Shown one piece after another: positions 1-6,155 of a stretch of 10,487 bases of DNA. Origin of the DNA: 40-80 sp964503665 (GTDB taxonomy: Bacteria > Bacteroidota > Bacteroidia > Flavobacteriales_D > Crocinitomicaceae); NCBI GenBank assembly GCA_964503665.1, contig CAZDAR010000078.1, positions 1 to 10,487 on the forward strand, in the 5' to 3' direction. The translations under genes and the position numbers were made by a program. How positions within the stretch are numbered: position 1 is the stretch's first letter; every line of letters starts with the position of its first letter. A model generated the notes under the pieces. The model was not told the DNA's origin and did not search any database. It was given only the letters and a program-made list of their open reading frames with translations.

Positions 1-24
1 ATTTTTATGATAGCTTACACAAGC

Positions 25-51
25 GTGTGCTTCTGCTCATGCAGAGCACAC
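25..51. repeat. Imperfect hairpin left of the cassette region
   Basis: GTGTGCTTCTGC (25-36) can pair with GCAGAGCACAC (41-51) across a TCAT loop, leaving one bulged T. There is no T-run after it, so it is not a simple terminator. It lies just before a second, larger hairpin and an attC-like core site. It could be part of the folded region of an attC-like site whose left end lies outside the window. That role is an inference; only the base pairing is seen. Confidence 0.55.
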
Positions 52-54
52 ACA

Positions 55-111
55 GCAAATAAACAAAAGCGCCAAAAACACTATATTTGTTAGGCGCCTT
101 TGCCTATTTGC
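55..111 (-). repeat. 19-bp hairpin, fully paired on the minus strand
   Basis: GCAAATAAACAAAAGCGCC (55-73) faces GGCGCCTTTGCCTATTTGC (93-111) across a 19-base loop. On the plus strand three positions are A-C mismatches. On the minus strand all three become G-T (G-U) wobbles, so the whole 19-base stem pairs. This asymmetry suggests that the bottom strand is the folded form, either as RNA or as single-stranded DNA. Integron attC sites recombine as a folded bottom strand, which fits the core-like GTTAGGC at 89-95 and the core-like site at 116-128. Confidence 0.6.
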
Positions 112-115
112 AAAC

Positions 116-128
116 CGTTATAGGGCAT
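116..128 (+). other. attC-like core site at left end of cassette 1
   Basis: CGTTATAGGGCAT has the GTT-purine-rich form of an integron R' core (GTTRRRY) and lies directly before a cassette-like gene. Its TTATAGGGC (118-126) is the exact reverse complement of GCCCTATAA at 709-717 just after that gene, so the gene is bounded by 9-base inverted repeats as in a circularisable cassette. A similar CGGTATAGGTAAT sits before the next gene at 944-956. Naming it attC is an inference, since no integrase is in the window. Confidence 0.45.
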
Positions 129-142
129 TTTAAAGACCAACA

Positions 143-685
143 ATGCATAAAAGAATTCAATTTTTAATTTCGTTGACAGTGATATTAATATCCTGTTCAT
201 CAAACAACAAAGAAAACATAATGATAGGACAGGATAAATTCACTTGGAACATACAGTTAGCAGGTTATAACCACGACCAAGCTGACCAAAAAGGAGAAAC
301 AAATTATACCGATTTTTTAAACGAGTTTGACTCGTTCCCTTGGCTTGACCAAATTGAAAAAGCAAATCAGTTTCCAGACAAATCTGCACCAACTCTTTCA
401 ATTAAAGACTTGAAAACGGGTAAAGACTTTTGGATATCAATGTCGGGTGACAGAAATAATCACGGATACATAATTGGTTATGTATATCCAAAAGAGAAAA
501 AAGGGTTTCTTGGATTTGGCAAGCCGAAACAAATCAGATGGCTTGAAATGCGACTGACTGAAGACACACAGATTGTCAAAGAATTAATCAAGAACTTTTT
601 TGACAGAAATTACAACGACTTTGAACCAAAAATAAGAAAATTAGAAGACTTCGGACAAATGCAAGCAGCAGACTTAGCAGACTGA
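143..685 (+). CDS. Small orphan lipoprotein (cassette gene)
   Basis: A protein of 180 residues that I do not recognise as any named family. It opens with a short positive tip (KR at 3-4), a hydrophobic stretch (5-17) and a lipobox LISC with the acceptor Cys at 18, so it should be a lipid-anchored envelope protein. The mature part is mixed and polar. A Gly/Phe-rich turn (GFLGFG, about 121-126) falls between two strand-like stretches, and a charged helical end follows (about residues 138-172). The start ATG lies 25 bases after the attC-like core and has no Shine-Dalgarno sequence. The gene stands alone between 9-base inverted repeats (118-126 and 709-717), which is the form of a mobile gene cassette. 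It has no functional link to the next gene. Coding status is likely from the lipobox and length; function is unknown. Confidence 0.75.
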   Translation: MHKRIQFLISLTVILISCSSNNKENIMIGQDKFTWNIQLAGYNHDQADQKGETNYTDFLNEFDSFPWLDQIEKANQFPDKSAPTLSIKDLKTGKDFWISMSGDRNNHGYIIGYVYPKEKKGFLGFGKPKQIRWLEMRLTEDTQIVKELIKNFFDRNYNDFEPKIRKLEDFGQMQAADLAD

Positions 686-708
686 TAATATGGACTATAA
701 AGAAAAAC

Positions 709-952
709 GCCCTATAATCGAGTAGACGGCTCCGCCAGATAAACTGACGGAGTGCGCCTCTCAACTAGCGAAGCGATTTCATGGACTCCATTAAAATATA
801 AACAACTTATCCATACACCACCGTACGTACGCTAGCTACGCTCTCAGGCGTTACCCCAGCACATGAGAGACTTACACTCTCTGGACTTTCTCTCAACTAA
901 TTGAGAGAATTTATATATATTTACTATTCAAGGCACACACATACGGTATAGG
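709..952. other. Composite attC-like site between the two cassette genes
   Basis: The left edge GCCCTATAA (709-717) and the right edge CGGTATAGG (944-952) share a complementary CCTATA/TATAGG core and resemble the two ends of an attC site. The space between them, about 226 bases, is much longer than a usual attC. It is filled by sequence that reads on the minus strand like a shortened group II intron (717-940). Insertion of group IIC introns into the bottom strand of attC sites is known. The attC reading is an inference from the short cores and the cassette layout. Confidence 0.4.
717..940 (-). mobile_element. Probable internally deleted group II intron remnant
   Basis: Read on the minus strand, the segment opens with GTGTG (940-936), which fits the group II 5' consensus GUGYG. 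A hairpin CTCTCAA/TTGAGAG (890-907), GAGAAAGTCC, and GGGGTAACGCC (857-847) follow, and resemble domain I text of bacterial introns. GTACGTACGGTGGTGT (830-815) looks like the 3' half of a domain V. The end is TGAGAGGCGCAC, a 9-bp hairpin with loop ATAAA (730-752) resembling domain VI, and CTACTCGAT (725-717), which ends in AY as expected. Most of domains I-IV and any reverse transcriptase are absent. About 50 bases (765-814) interrupt the usual GGTGGTGT-GAGAGG junction. With only 224 bases it cannot be a working intron. The resemblance is from memory, not from an alignment. Confidence 0.5.
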
Positions 953-993
953 TAATGCTAAAAAACGACAAAGAAAATCTAAACTTTAAAACA

Positions 994-1569
994 ATGTATA
1001 AACTAATTACAATTTTGGCTAATAGCCAAAAACATTTCATCAATCTAATAAGAATATCAATATTTATAGTAATGGCTTGGATTGGCGGACTTAAAGCATA
1101 TCAATATGAAGCAGACGGAATTGTTCCATTTGTAGCAAACAGTCCTTTTATGTCTTTCTTTTATGCCAAAAATGCACCTGAATACAATGACTATAAAAAT
1201 CCAGAAGGAAAAACTGTTCAGAAAAATATTGAATGGCACAAGGGAAATAGAACTTATATTTTTGCTTACGGTTTAGGTACTGTGATTGTCATAATAGGAA
1301 TTTTAACTTTATTGGGAATTTGGTATTCTAAGATTGGACTAATAGGTGGACTGCTAACATTTGGAATGTCATTAGTCACGCTGTCATTTTTACTAACTAC
1401 ACCCGAAGTATATGTACCAAACCTTGGCGGAGATTTTCCAAGTCCACATTTTGGATTTCCATATTTATCAGGTGCGGGACGACTAGTCTTGAAAGACGTT
1501 ATAATGATGGCCTCCGGACTTGTTTGCGCATCAGACAGTGCTAGGAATCTTTTAGGAAAACCAAAATAA
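994..1569 (+). CDS. rclC: RclC/YkgB-like DUF417 inner-membrane protein
   Basis: A DUF417 (YkgB) family protein. In E. coli the member RclC belongs to the rcl genes for survival of reactive chlorine stress; its biochemical activity is not established. Family stretches recalled from the E. coli protein are clear: IR-SI-IV--WIG-LK, then YEAD-I-PFVANSP-MSFFY, and near the end LTTPE, HFGFPYLSGAGRLVLKD and DSAR. Four membrane segments fall at about residues 18-36, 90-109, 113-134 and 165-181, counted from this start. An ATG 39 bases upstream (955) is in frame, but the one at 994 gives the same N-terminal length as the E. coli protein, 18 residues before the IR-SI motif. No rclA, rclB or rclR is near. 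The gene sits alone between attC-like ends, so it was probably carried in as a cassette. Confidence 0.88.
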   Translation: MYKLITILANSQKHFINLIRISIFIVMAWIGGLKAYQYEADGIVPFVANSPFMSFFYAKNAPEYNDYKNPEGKTVQKNIEWHKGNRTYIFAYGLGTVIVIIGILTLLGIWYSKIGLIGGLLTFGMSLVTLSFLLTTPEVYVPNLGGDFPSPHFGFPYLSGAGRLVLKDVIMMASGLVCASDSARNLLGKPK

Positions 1570-1589
1570 GCACTACGCCCAACATTTAT

Positions 1590-1698
1590 CCGAGTAGTCG
1601 ACAAAAGCACTTAAAAAAAGCGATGAAGTTCAAAATTCTTTCATCGCTTTTTTATTGCACCACTTTTCGATAACCGCCGCTTTTGTCGATCTATTCGG
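1590..1698. repeat. Long inverted repeat enclosing a terminator
   Basis: CCGAGTAGTCGACAAAAGC (1590-1608) matches the reverse complement of GCTTTTGTCGATCTATTCGG (1679-1698), except for one substitution that can wobble-pair and one extra base. The 70-base interior holds the terminator at 1614-1653. The left arm follows GCCCAAC (1577-1583... within TACGCCCAAC), which has the attC R'' form RYYYAAC. The left arm read on the minus strand (GTCGACTACTCGGAT) also recalls the intron end at 717-725. It may be the attC-like site that closes the rclC cassette. Confidence 0.6.
1614..1653. terminator. Bidirectional rho-independent terminator
   Basis: AAAAAAGCGATGAA (1614-1627) pairs perfectly with TTCATCGCTTTTTT (1640-1653), a 14-bp stem with a 12-base loop. 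The A-run and T-run give a U-tract on either strand. It sits 45 bases after the rclC-like gene and should end its transcript. It could also stop read-through from the helicase gene coming the other way. Confidence 0.82.
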
Positions 1699-1965
1699 TA
1701 TTCAGCGAACGGATGTGGTTATTCCATTTTCCCTTAAGGTACAAAGTAGCTACTTTGTTTGTTCCGATTTGATTTTTTAATTACTTTCAGTTTTTATTTT
1801 ATCGTTTTTAACGGTTAGTGTTTGTTTTTAATAAAGGCATTAAATTAAAAAAACGTTTGCTAAACTTACAAGTTGAAAAGTGATTTAATGAAGTGTAAGT
1901 CAGCTGATTAGACGTTAGGAGAATTTCGCTTGAACATCTGTTAAAAAAAGCTAGCATCCACCAAT
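1699..1965. other. AT-rich spacer without a recognisable gene
   Basis: No open frame with protein character is seen on either strand. The only clear structure is the perfect 18-base palindrome at 1741-1758. Directly after the helicase stop, the minus strand has GCTAGC followed by seven Ts (about 1943-1955), but without a convincing stem, so a terminator there is doubtful. Confidence 0.5.
1741..1758. repeat. Perfect 18-base palindrome
   Basis: ACAAAGTAGCTACTTTGT is its own reverse complement. A loopless palindrome cannot form a normal RNA hairpin without unpairing its centre. It would suit a dimeric DNA-binding protein, or be the remnant of a mobile-element end. It lies where the cassette region meets the chromosomal backbone. 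The role is unknown. Confidence 0.55.
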
Positions 1966-3264
1966 CTACTTATTTTGCTCCATCCAATAGTTAGACAACA
2001 CTTTCTCAATCAATTCATCTTTCGTTAAATGATGAAAGACCGTTTTTACTTGCTGTTTTAATTCTTCTGGAATCTGACGATTGGGTTTTGTTTTGAAAAC
2101 TTTCTTCGCCCAAACCAAGGTATTATTTTCTTCAATAGCAGCTGCATTTGCTTTGTTTACAGGTTTAAAGTGAATACCAAATTCTTGTTCAAAACTAGCG
2201 ATTTCATGCACTTCCTCTGCTTGAATAATGGTCATCGAAAGTCCCTTTGTTCCTGCTCTACCCGTTCTTCCACTACGATGCACATATGCTTCGTGGGTGT
2301 CAGGTAAATGATAATTCACCACAAAGGATAATTCTTTGACATCAATTCCTCTAGCTACTAAATCTGTAGCGACAAGAATCGAAATGTATCCTTTACGGAA
2401 TTGATCCATAATACGATCGCGAATTCCTTGTGTCAAACTACCGTGTAATGCTCCGGATGAAATTTTACGAATGGCTAGATTCTTCGCCAATTTATTCACT
2501 GCAGCCTTCGTTTTACAGAAGATAATTCCTCTTTCTCCTTCTTGCGTACTTAAAAAGTGTAACAACACATCTAATTTCTCAATTGGTTCAACTACCATAT
2601 AGTGATGGTCAATACCTTCGTGACCTAACGTTTCCATTTGCGTTTGAACAGAAATCACCTTTTTCGCCATGTAATTATGAACAATGTCTTTCAACTCACC
2701 TGGCATAGTCGCGCTAAACATGAATGTACGACGATTTTTAGGCATAGCTTTCAATATCGGCAGCAAATCGTCCTTTAGTACTTGAAACATCTCATCAGCT
2801 TCGTCTAAAACCAAATATTTCAAAGTCGAAATATCCAATGCGCCTTTCTGTAATAAATCTAAAAAACGACCTGGTGTTGCTACAACGATGTGTGCCGTTG
2901 CTTTCAATTCTTCGACTTGTGATTTAATCGAACTTCCACCTGTTACCAATGTGATAGATACTTCAGGTAAATAATTCGAATATGAAAGTAGATTATTGTA
3001 AATCTGTTGTCCTAACTCACGTGTAGGTGCTAAAACAACTGTCTGAACGCTCTTATTTTCAATAGCAACCAATTGTAATAACGGCAATCCAAAAGCAGCT
3101 GTTTTCCCCGTTCCCGTCTTGGCAAGCGCCACAACATCTTCAGTTTGATTCAGAATAATTGGAATAACGTGTTCTTGAATAGCTGTCGCTACTGTTATTT
3201 CTAAATCGTTTAAAGTTTTTAATAGTAATGGATTAATTCCTAAATCGGAGATGCGTTTGGACAT
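1966..3264 (-). CDS. DEAD-box ATP-dependent RNA helicase
   Basis: A 432-residue RNA helicase that would unwind RNA duplexes using ATP in the cytoplasm, in ribosome assembly or mRNA turnover. The core motifs are present in order: motif I AKTGTGKT (48-55), Ia PTREL (80-84), TGGS (108-111), TPGR (130-133), DEAD (154-157), SAT (184-186), IIFC (247-250), ATDLVARGID (299-308) and HRSGRTGR (329-336). The Q motif is weak: the usual PTxIQ reads ATAIQ (26-30) and the upstream aromatic is missing. The tail after the core is only about 80 residues and is neither a DbpA-type RNA-binding domain nor the long basic tail of some RhlE proteins, so the subfamily is left open. It is transcribed alone from a promoter at 3279-3286. 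Confidence 0.95.
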   Translation of the reverse strand: MSKRISDLGINPLLLKTLNDLEITVATAIQEHVIPIILNQTEDVVALAKTGTGKTAAFGLPLLQLVAIENKSVQTVVLAPTRELGQQIYNNLLSYSNYLPEVSITLVTGGSSIKSQVEELKATAHIVVATPGRFLDLLQKGALDISTLKYLVLDEADEMFQVLKDDLLPILKAMPKNRRTFMFSATMPGELKDIVHNYMAKKVISVQTQMETLGHEGIDHHYMVVEPIEKLDVLLHFLSTQEGERGIIFCKTKAAVNKLAKNLAIRKISSGALHGSLTQGIRDRIMDQFRKGYISILVATDLVARGIDVKELSFVVNYHLPDTHEAYVHRSGRTGRAGTKGLSMTIIQAEEVHEIASFEQEFGIHFKPVNKANAAAIEENNTLVWAKKVFKTKPNRQIPEELKQQVKTVFHHLTKDELIEKVLSNYWMEQNK

Positions 3265-3278
3265 GATTTATTTTTTCA

Positions 3279-3286
3279 CAAAGATA
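3279..3286 (-). promoter_or_regulatory. TAnnTTTG -7 box of the helicase gene
   Basis: The minus strand reads TATCTTTG, a full match to the Bacteroidetes -7 consensus TAnnTTTG, 14 bases before the helicase ATG. The leader would be only about ten bases. No clear TTG -33 element is seen at the usual distance. The leader has no Shine-Dalgarno sequence, which is normal for the phylum. Confidence 0.6.
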
Positions 3287-3380
3287 GACACAGTTTTTCA
3301 GGGAATGGTTGGTTGACGAATTATAATTAGAATATTTTTCTGTCAATGAGTGAATTGAAGAAAAAGAACAATAATAAATT

Positions 3381-3421
3381 AAAACTGCCCCATTAGTCAT
3401 TCCACTATAAGGGGCAGTTTT
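3381..3421. terminator. Perfect 11-bp hairpin, probable bidirectional terminator
   Basis: AAAACTGCCCC (3381-3391) pairs perfectly with GGGGCAGTTTT (3411-3421) across 19 bases. It is GC-rich at the tip side and flanked by A and T runs, so it could act on both strands. The nearest gene ending towards it, the AraC regulator, stops 410 bases away at 3831. It therefore either ends a long 3' UTR or belongs to an unseen small transcript in this gap. Confidence 0.65.
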
Positions 3422-3830
3422 GTAAAGTATTTAATGCTTATTTCTGAAACATAATTCCGTTAATAAGATTAACTTTTTCTTTTCAGTGGTTTAGCAGTGG
3501 TATATTTTTAGCACTTATTTCTAGAGAATCCATTCTGTACGAATTACTATGTTCACTATCACTATTTTTTTGCACAATACAAAAGTCGAAAAATTTATTC
3601 GTAAGAGTGTCTCATCTTGTAAAGTCGGATGTAATATAACGGTTAAATAGATGATTAATGAAGCATATCAAGTTACTTATTATTATTTAATAACTTGTAA
3701 AGCAATATATTAATTTGTAAAGCAATAAATCGAAATTAATTATGTGAAAATATTGAGTAGAAATGAATTTTGTGCAAGAACAGATTTATCAACAGTATAA
3801 AAGAGAATCATTTCACAACTAAAAATGGAT
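3422..3830. other. Gene-free AT-rich region with TTGTAAAG repeats
   Basis: No protein-like frame is seen on either strand in 409 bases between the hairpin at 3381-3421 and the end of the AraC-type gene. TTGTAAAG occurs at 3617-3624, 3695-3702 and 3715-3722, and once more at the region edge (3420-3427). A long 3' UTR, a small RNA or the remains of a lost gene are possible. Nothing seen decides between these. Confidence 0.45.
3695..3727. repeat. Direct repeat TTGTAAAGCAATA, 20-base period
   Basis: Identical 13-base copies lie at 3695-3707 and 3715-3727. Their period of 20 bases, about two helical turns, is typical of sites bound by AraC-family proteins. The pair lies about 105 bases beyond the 3' end of an AraC-type gene. 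Binding is an inference; no target promoter is evident. Confidence 0.5.
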
Positions 3831-4997
3831 TTATTGGTATTCTTCTAAGTGTTTTTTCGAACTTTCTATAAACTGTTTGGGAGTTTTACCTACATGTTTT
3901 CTAAATGCTCTATAGAAAGATGATCTGCTATTAAATCCCACTTCATATCCTGCTCCTTCAATAGTTTCAGTGGGTGACATTTGGAGCAGTCTATTTTTGA
4001 CGTCATTGATACGACTTTCATTAATGAGATCAAAAAATGATTTTTGTCCATAATGATTTATTGCTTGAGAAACAATGTATTCCGGCGCTCCTATTTTACT
4101 GGAAATGCTTCTTATCGATAAATCAGGATCGCTATAGATGACCTCTTTTTCAATTAATTTTTCTAAAATGTTATAGACTTCTTGATGTTTTTCTGTAGGT
4201 ACAAATCCATTTTTTTGGTGAATTAAAAATGTAACATCTTCGACTAATTCTTCATTTACAATGTTTAGTTTTTCAAATGTGACGGATGTAAATAGTGCAT
4301 TGTGATGATAACTAAAGAATAAAACAAAAAAGTACAAACAGTTGACAACGATAGGAAGGAAAATATAATCCACTAAAAATAATGGAAGAAAAAGGTAGAA
4401 TCCAACCAAAATGGCATTGAATATCCATAGAATAACGATAAATCGAACTAGATATGTATATTGAGATTGCTCTCGATTGAAAAGGTGTTCATCCAATTGT
4501 TTTCTGTAGCGAATAACTTTCCGCGTTATAACTGTAAAATAAACCAATTGCCATGAGTAATACATTATAGTATAAAGCATGAGATCTATTGGATAATTCT
4601 CATCACTCGACAAGTTTTGGATATAGGCAGTTTGATCGGTGTCTGAAAGTAAGATAAATCGTACTGCCAATGCCAATATGTAAATAAGCAATAAAGTTGA
4701 CCCTGTATATAGTATTTTATTTCTTTGAAAACCCTTGTCTATCAATAGATTAAAATAGGAATAGAGCAATATTGGGAAAAACAATGCTATTGTCTGGACA
4801 AAAAATAAAGAATACGAAACATATTTTTCAAGATCAACCAAAATAAAAATAGTATTAATAAAGTAAAGTCCTGGAATCAGAAAAGCAATCGCTAGAATTT
4901 TATTGGGCAACACATTCTCTCTCCTAAAAAAAAGTAGTGTGAATATAATAAAGACGTTTAATATAGCTATTATATTTACTATCAGTGATATAGACAT
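3831..4997 (-). CDS. Membrane-bound AraC-family regulator with seven TM segments
   Basis: A 388-residue transcription regulator. The N-terminal half holds about seven membrane segments (roughly 4-24, 33-55, 60-82, 97-118, 140-160, 181-201, 205-228), and a linker (about 229-290) leads to an AraC-type DNA-binding domain. Both helix-turn-helix units are seen: one at about 293-314, the other at 344-376 with the family signature G-x-x-x-GF-x-S-x-SSFYRAFRK-x-x-G-x-TP-x-xF. Membrane-anchored AraC regulators are common in Bacteroidetes and are thought to sense envelope signals. No ligand-binding domain other than the membrane part is present. The gene stands alone and diverges from the 5331-7854 plus-strand genes, which are candidate targets. 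A TAnnTTTG box lies at 5145-5152. Confidence 0.92.
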   Translation of the reverse strand: MSISLIVNIIAILNVFIIFTLLFFRRENVLPNKILAIAFLIPGLYFINTIFILVDLEKYVSYSLFFVQTIALFFPILLYSYFNLLIDKGFQRNKILYTGSTLLLIYILALAVRFILLSDTDQTAYIQNLSSDENYPIDLMLYTIMYYSWQLVYFTVITRKVIRYRKQLDEHLFNREQSQYTYLVRFIVILWIFNAILVGFYLFLPLFLVDYIFLPIVVNCLYFFVLFFSYHHNALFTSVTFEKLNIVNEELVEDVTFLIHQKNGFVPTEKHQEVYNILEKLIEKEVIYSDPDLSIRSISSKIGAPEYIVSQAINHYGQKSFFDLINESRINDVKNRLLQMSPTETIEGAGYEVGFNSRSSFYRAFRKHVGKTPKQFIESSKKHLEEYQ

Positions 4998-5330
4998 TTT
5001 AATTTAATTAATTATAATCTCAATTTGAAAACTTCAACTCGGAAATATTTTGATTATAAAATACTTAACACCCTAATGAAAAAGAGTACTAATCTCAATG
5101 CCTCTTTAACTTAGACGTTGTAAAAATTACCCATTCACTTGTGACAAATATAACATTATTATTTCAAATAATCTTCTAAATAGATTGGCTTTAGTAGATT
5201 GAAATTATGTTCTAATAGCGCTCAGTAACTGATTTATATTATATGAAATAAATTTTACATAATTACCATATTTCTTTGTAGAAATGAAATGTAAAAAGTA
5301 GATTCACCTAACAGAATCAAATGAGTATTC
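4998..5330. other. Divergent intergenic region
   Basis: This 333-base AT-rich spacer separates the AraC-type gene from the plus-strand genes. The only signal I can support is the minus-strand TAnnTTTG box at 5145-5152. No clear plus-strand promoter, hairpin or repeat is seen. If the regulator controls the plus-strand cluster, its operator would be expected here or at 5520-5647. Confidence 0.4.
5145..5152 (-). promoter_or_regulatory. Candidate -7 box for the AraC-type gene
   Basis: The minus strand reads TATATTTG, a full match to TAnnTTTG. It would give a leader of about 140 bases before the ATG at 4997. A TTTG lies 12 bases further upstream (5165-5168), which is closer than the usual -33 spacing of about 19. 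Full 8-base matches also arise by chance in such AT-rich DNA, so this is tentative. Confidence 0.35.
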
Positions 5331-5519
5331 ATGCTACCAAAAACAATTACTCATGAAAAACTTAAGCAAATTGACTTTATTAGTATAATAACGTATGAAA
5401 CCATTCGAATTGGTAAGGGACAAGGAAACGGACTTGGCGCATGGTTTCTTCCATTAACATTAGGACTTATTTATATTCCCATAATTTATTTTGTAGTGAA
5501 ATCATACAGAAGAAAATAA
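5331..5519 (+). CDS. Possible 62-residue single-pass membrane peptide
   Basis: A short frame whose N-terminal half is polar and whose C-terminal half (about residues 37-57) is a strong membrane segment ending in the positive KSYRRK. A Gly-rich GKGQGNGLGAW stretch precedes it. An in-frame stop lies just upstream, so it cannot extend. I recognise no family. It may be a real small membrane protein, or the C-terminal remnant of a longer one that lost its start. It precedes the 5648 gene by 128 bases and shows no promoter of its own. Confidence 0.4.
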   Translation: MLPKTITHEKLKQIDFISIITYETIRIGKGQGNGLGAWFLPLTLGLIYIPIIYFVVKSYRRK

Positions 5520-5647
5520 TGAATAATAACAATACATTTTATTTATTTTTTTTCTACTTTTAGAGAACAATAAATGACGGACAAGTATCGATACGTCTTA
5601 ACTCATTATTTAATAACTACTAAAAATATAATACTAAATTTAAAAAT

Positions 5648-6148
5648 ATGAAAACAATTATTATATCACTTCTGCTGATAACTACTTCATTAGGAGTCTA
5701 CTCTCAAGAATTTCAAGTTCCTGAAAACTATGTTCTAGATAAAGCGGAAGACTATGCAACCTACGAACAAGATGTTCTTGATGGGATAAATTGGATTATG
5801 AATATACCAATAAATAAGCAAACCAATAAACGAAAAAATGTCAACTCCTTCTTATTAAAATGGTTGGCAGGTAGTCCGAATATGAGTCTTGAAATCAAAA
5901 CTGAGATTGTCACTTTCATTAAGCCTAATCCAGACTTATTGATGCTATTTATGGGAGGATGGACAAAATATGCACTGGAATCAAAAGATTATGATAATAA
6001 AGTTGCAGGAACAACAGCTGGAATAGAAGCTGTCATTGATTTCTACACTGCCAATAAAGCATTTATGTCAAAGGATAAGAATGTGGAGAAATACATTAAA
6101 ATGAAAGCCAACGGAACGTTAAAGGGATATATTGAGAAGAATGCATAG
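5648..6148 (+). CDS. Exported helical protein of unknown function
   Basis: A 166-residue protein with a clear Sec signal peptide (KT, then a hydrophobic run 4-17, and VYSQ at about 17-20), so the mature part of about 146 residues should lie in the periplasm or outside. The mature part appears mainly helical, with a central PNPDLLMLFMGGWTKYAL stretch (about 98-115) and a lysine-rich C-terminal half. It has no lipobox, no T9SS sorting domain and no catalytic motif that I recognise. It is the first gene of a tight cluster: the next start follows its stop by seven bases. A near-match to the -7 box (TACTTTTA, 5555-5562) lies about 86 bases upstream and is weak. Function unknown. Confidence 0.85.
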   Translation: MKTIIISLLLITTSLGVYSQEFQVPENYVLDKAEDYATYEQDVLDGINWIMNIPINKQTNKRKNVNSFLLKWLAGSPNMSLEIKTEIVTFIKPNPDLLMLFMGGWTKYALESKDYDNKVAGTTAGIEAVIDFYTANKAFMSKDKNVEKYIKMKANGTLKGYIEKNA

Positions 6149-6155
6149 TAAAAAA

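Noticed and set aside
840..907. Minus-strand GAAAGTCC ... GGTAACGCC resembling RNase P RNA text
   Set aside because: The two short strings recall rnpB, but the spacing and remaining conserved blocks are missing and the flanks fit a group II intron better.
1057..1239. 60-residue minus-strand frame opposite the RclC-like gene
   Set aside because: It is antisense to conserved DUF417 codons and has no supporting signal.
1266..1610. 114-residue minus-strand frame opposite the RclC-like gene
   Set aside because: It lies almost wholly antisense to a gene with clear family motifs, has no recognisable domain and runs into the inverted repeat. It is a shadow frame.
3695..3727. CRISPR-like array
   Set aside because: Only two 13-base copies with a 7-base gap; far too short and few for a CRISPR array, and no cas gene is present.
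6132..6155. Earlier TTG or ATG start for the sorting-domain gene
   Set aside because: It would overlap the previous gene and put a charged extension before a signal peptide that is already complete from 6156.
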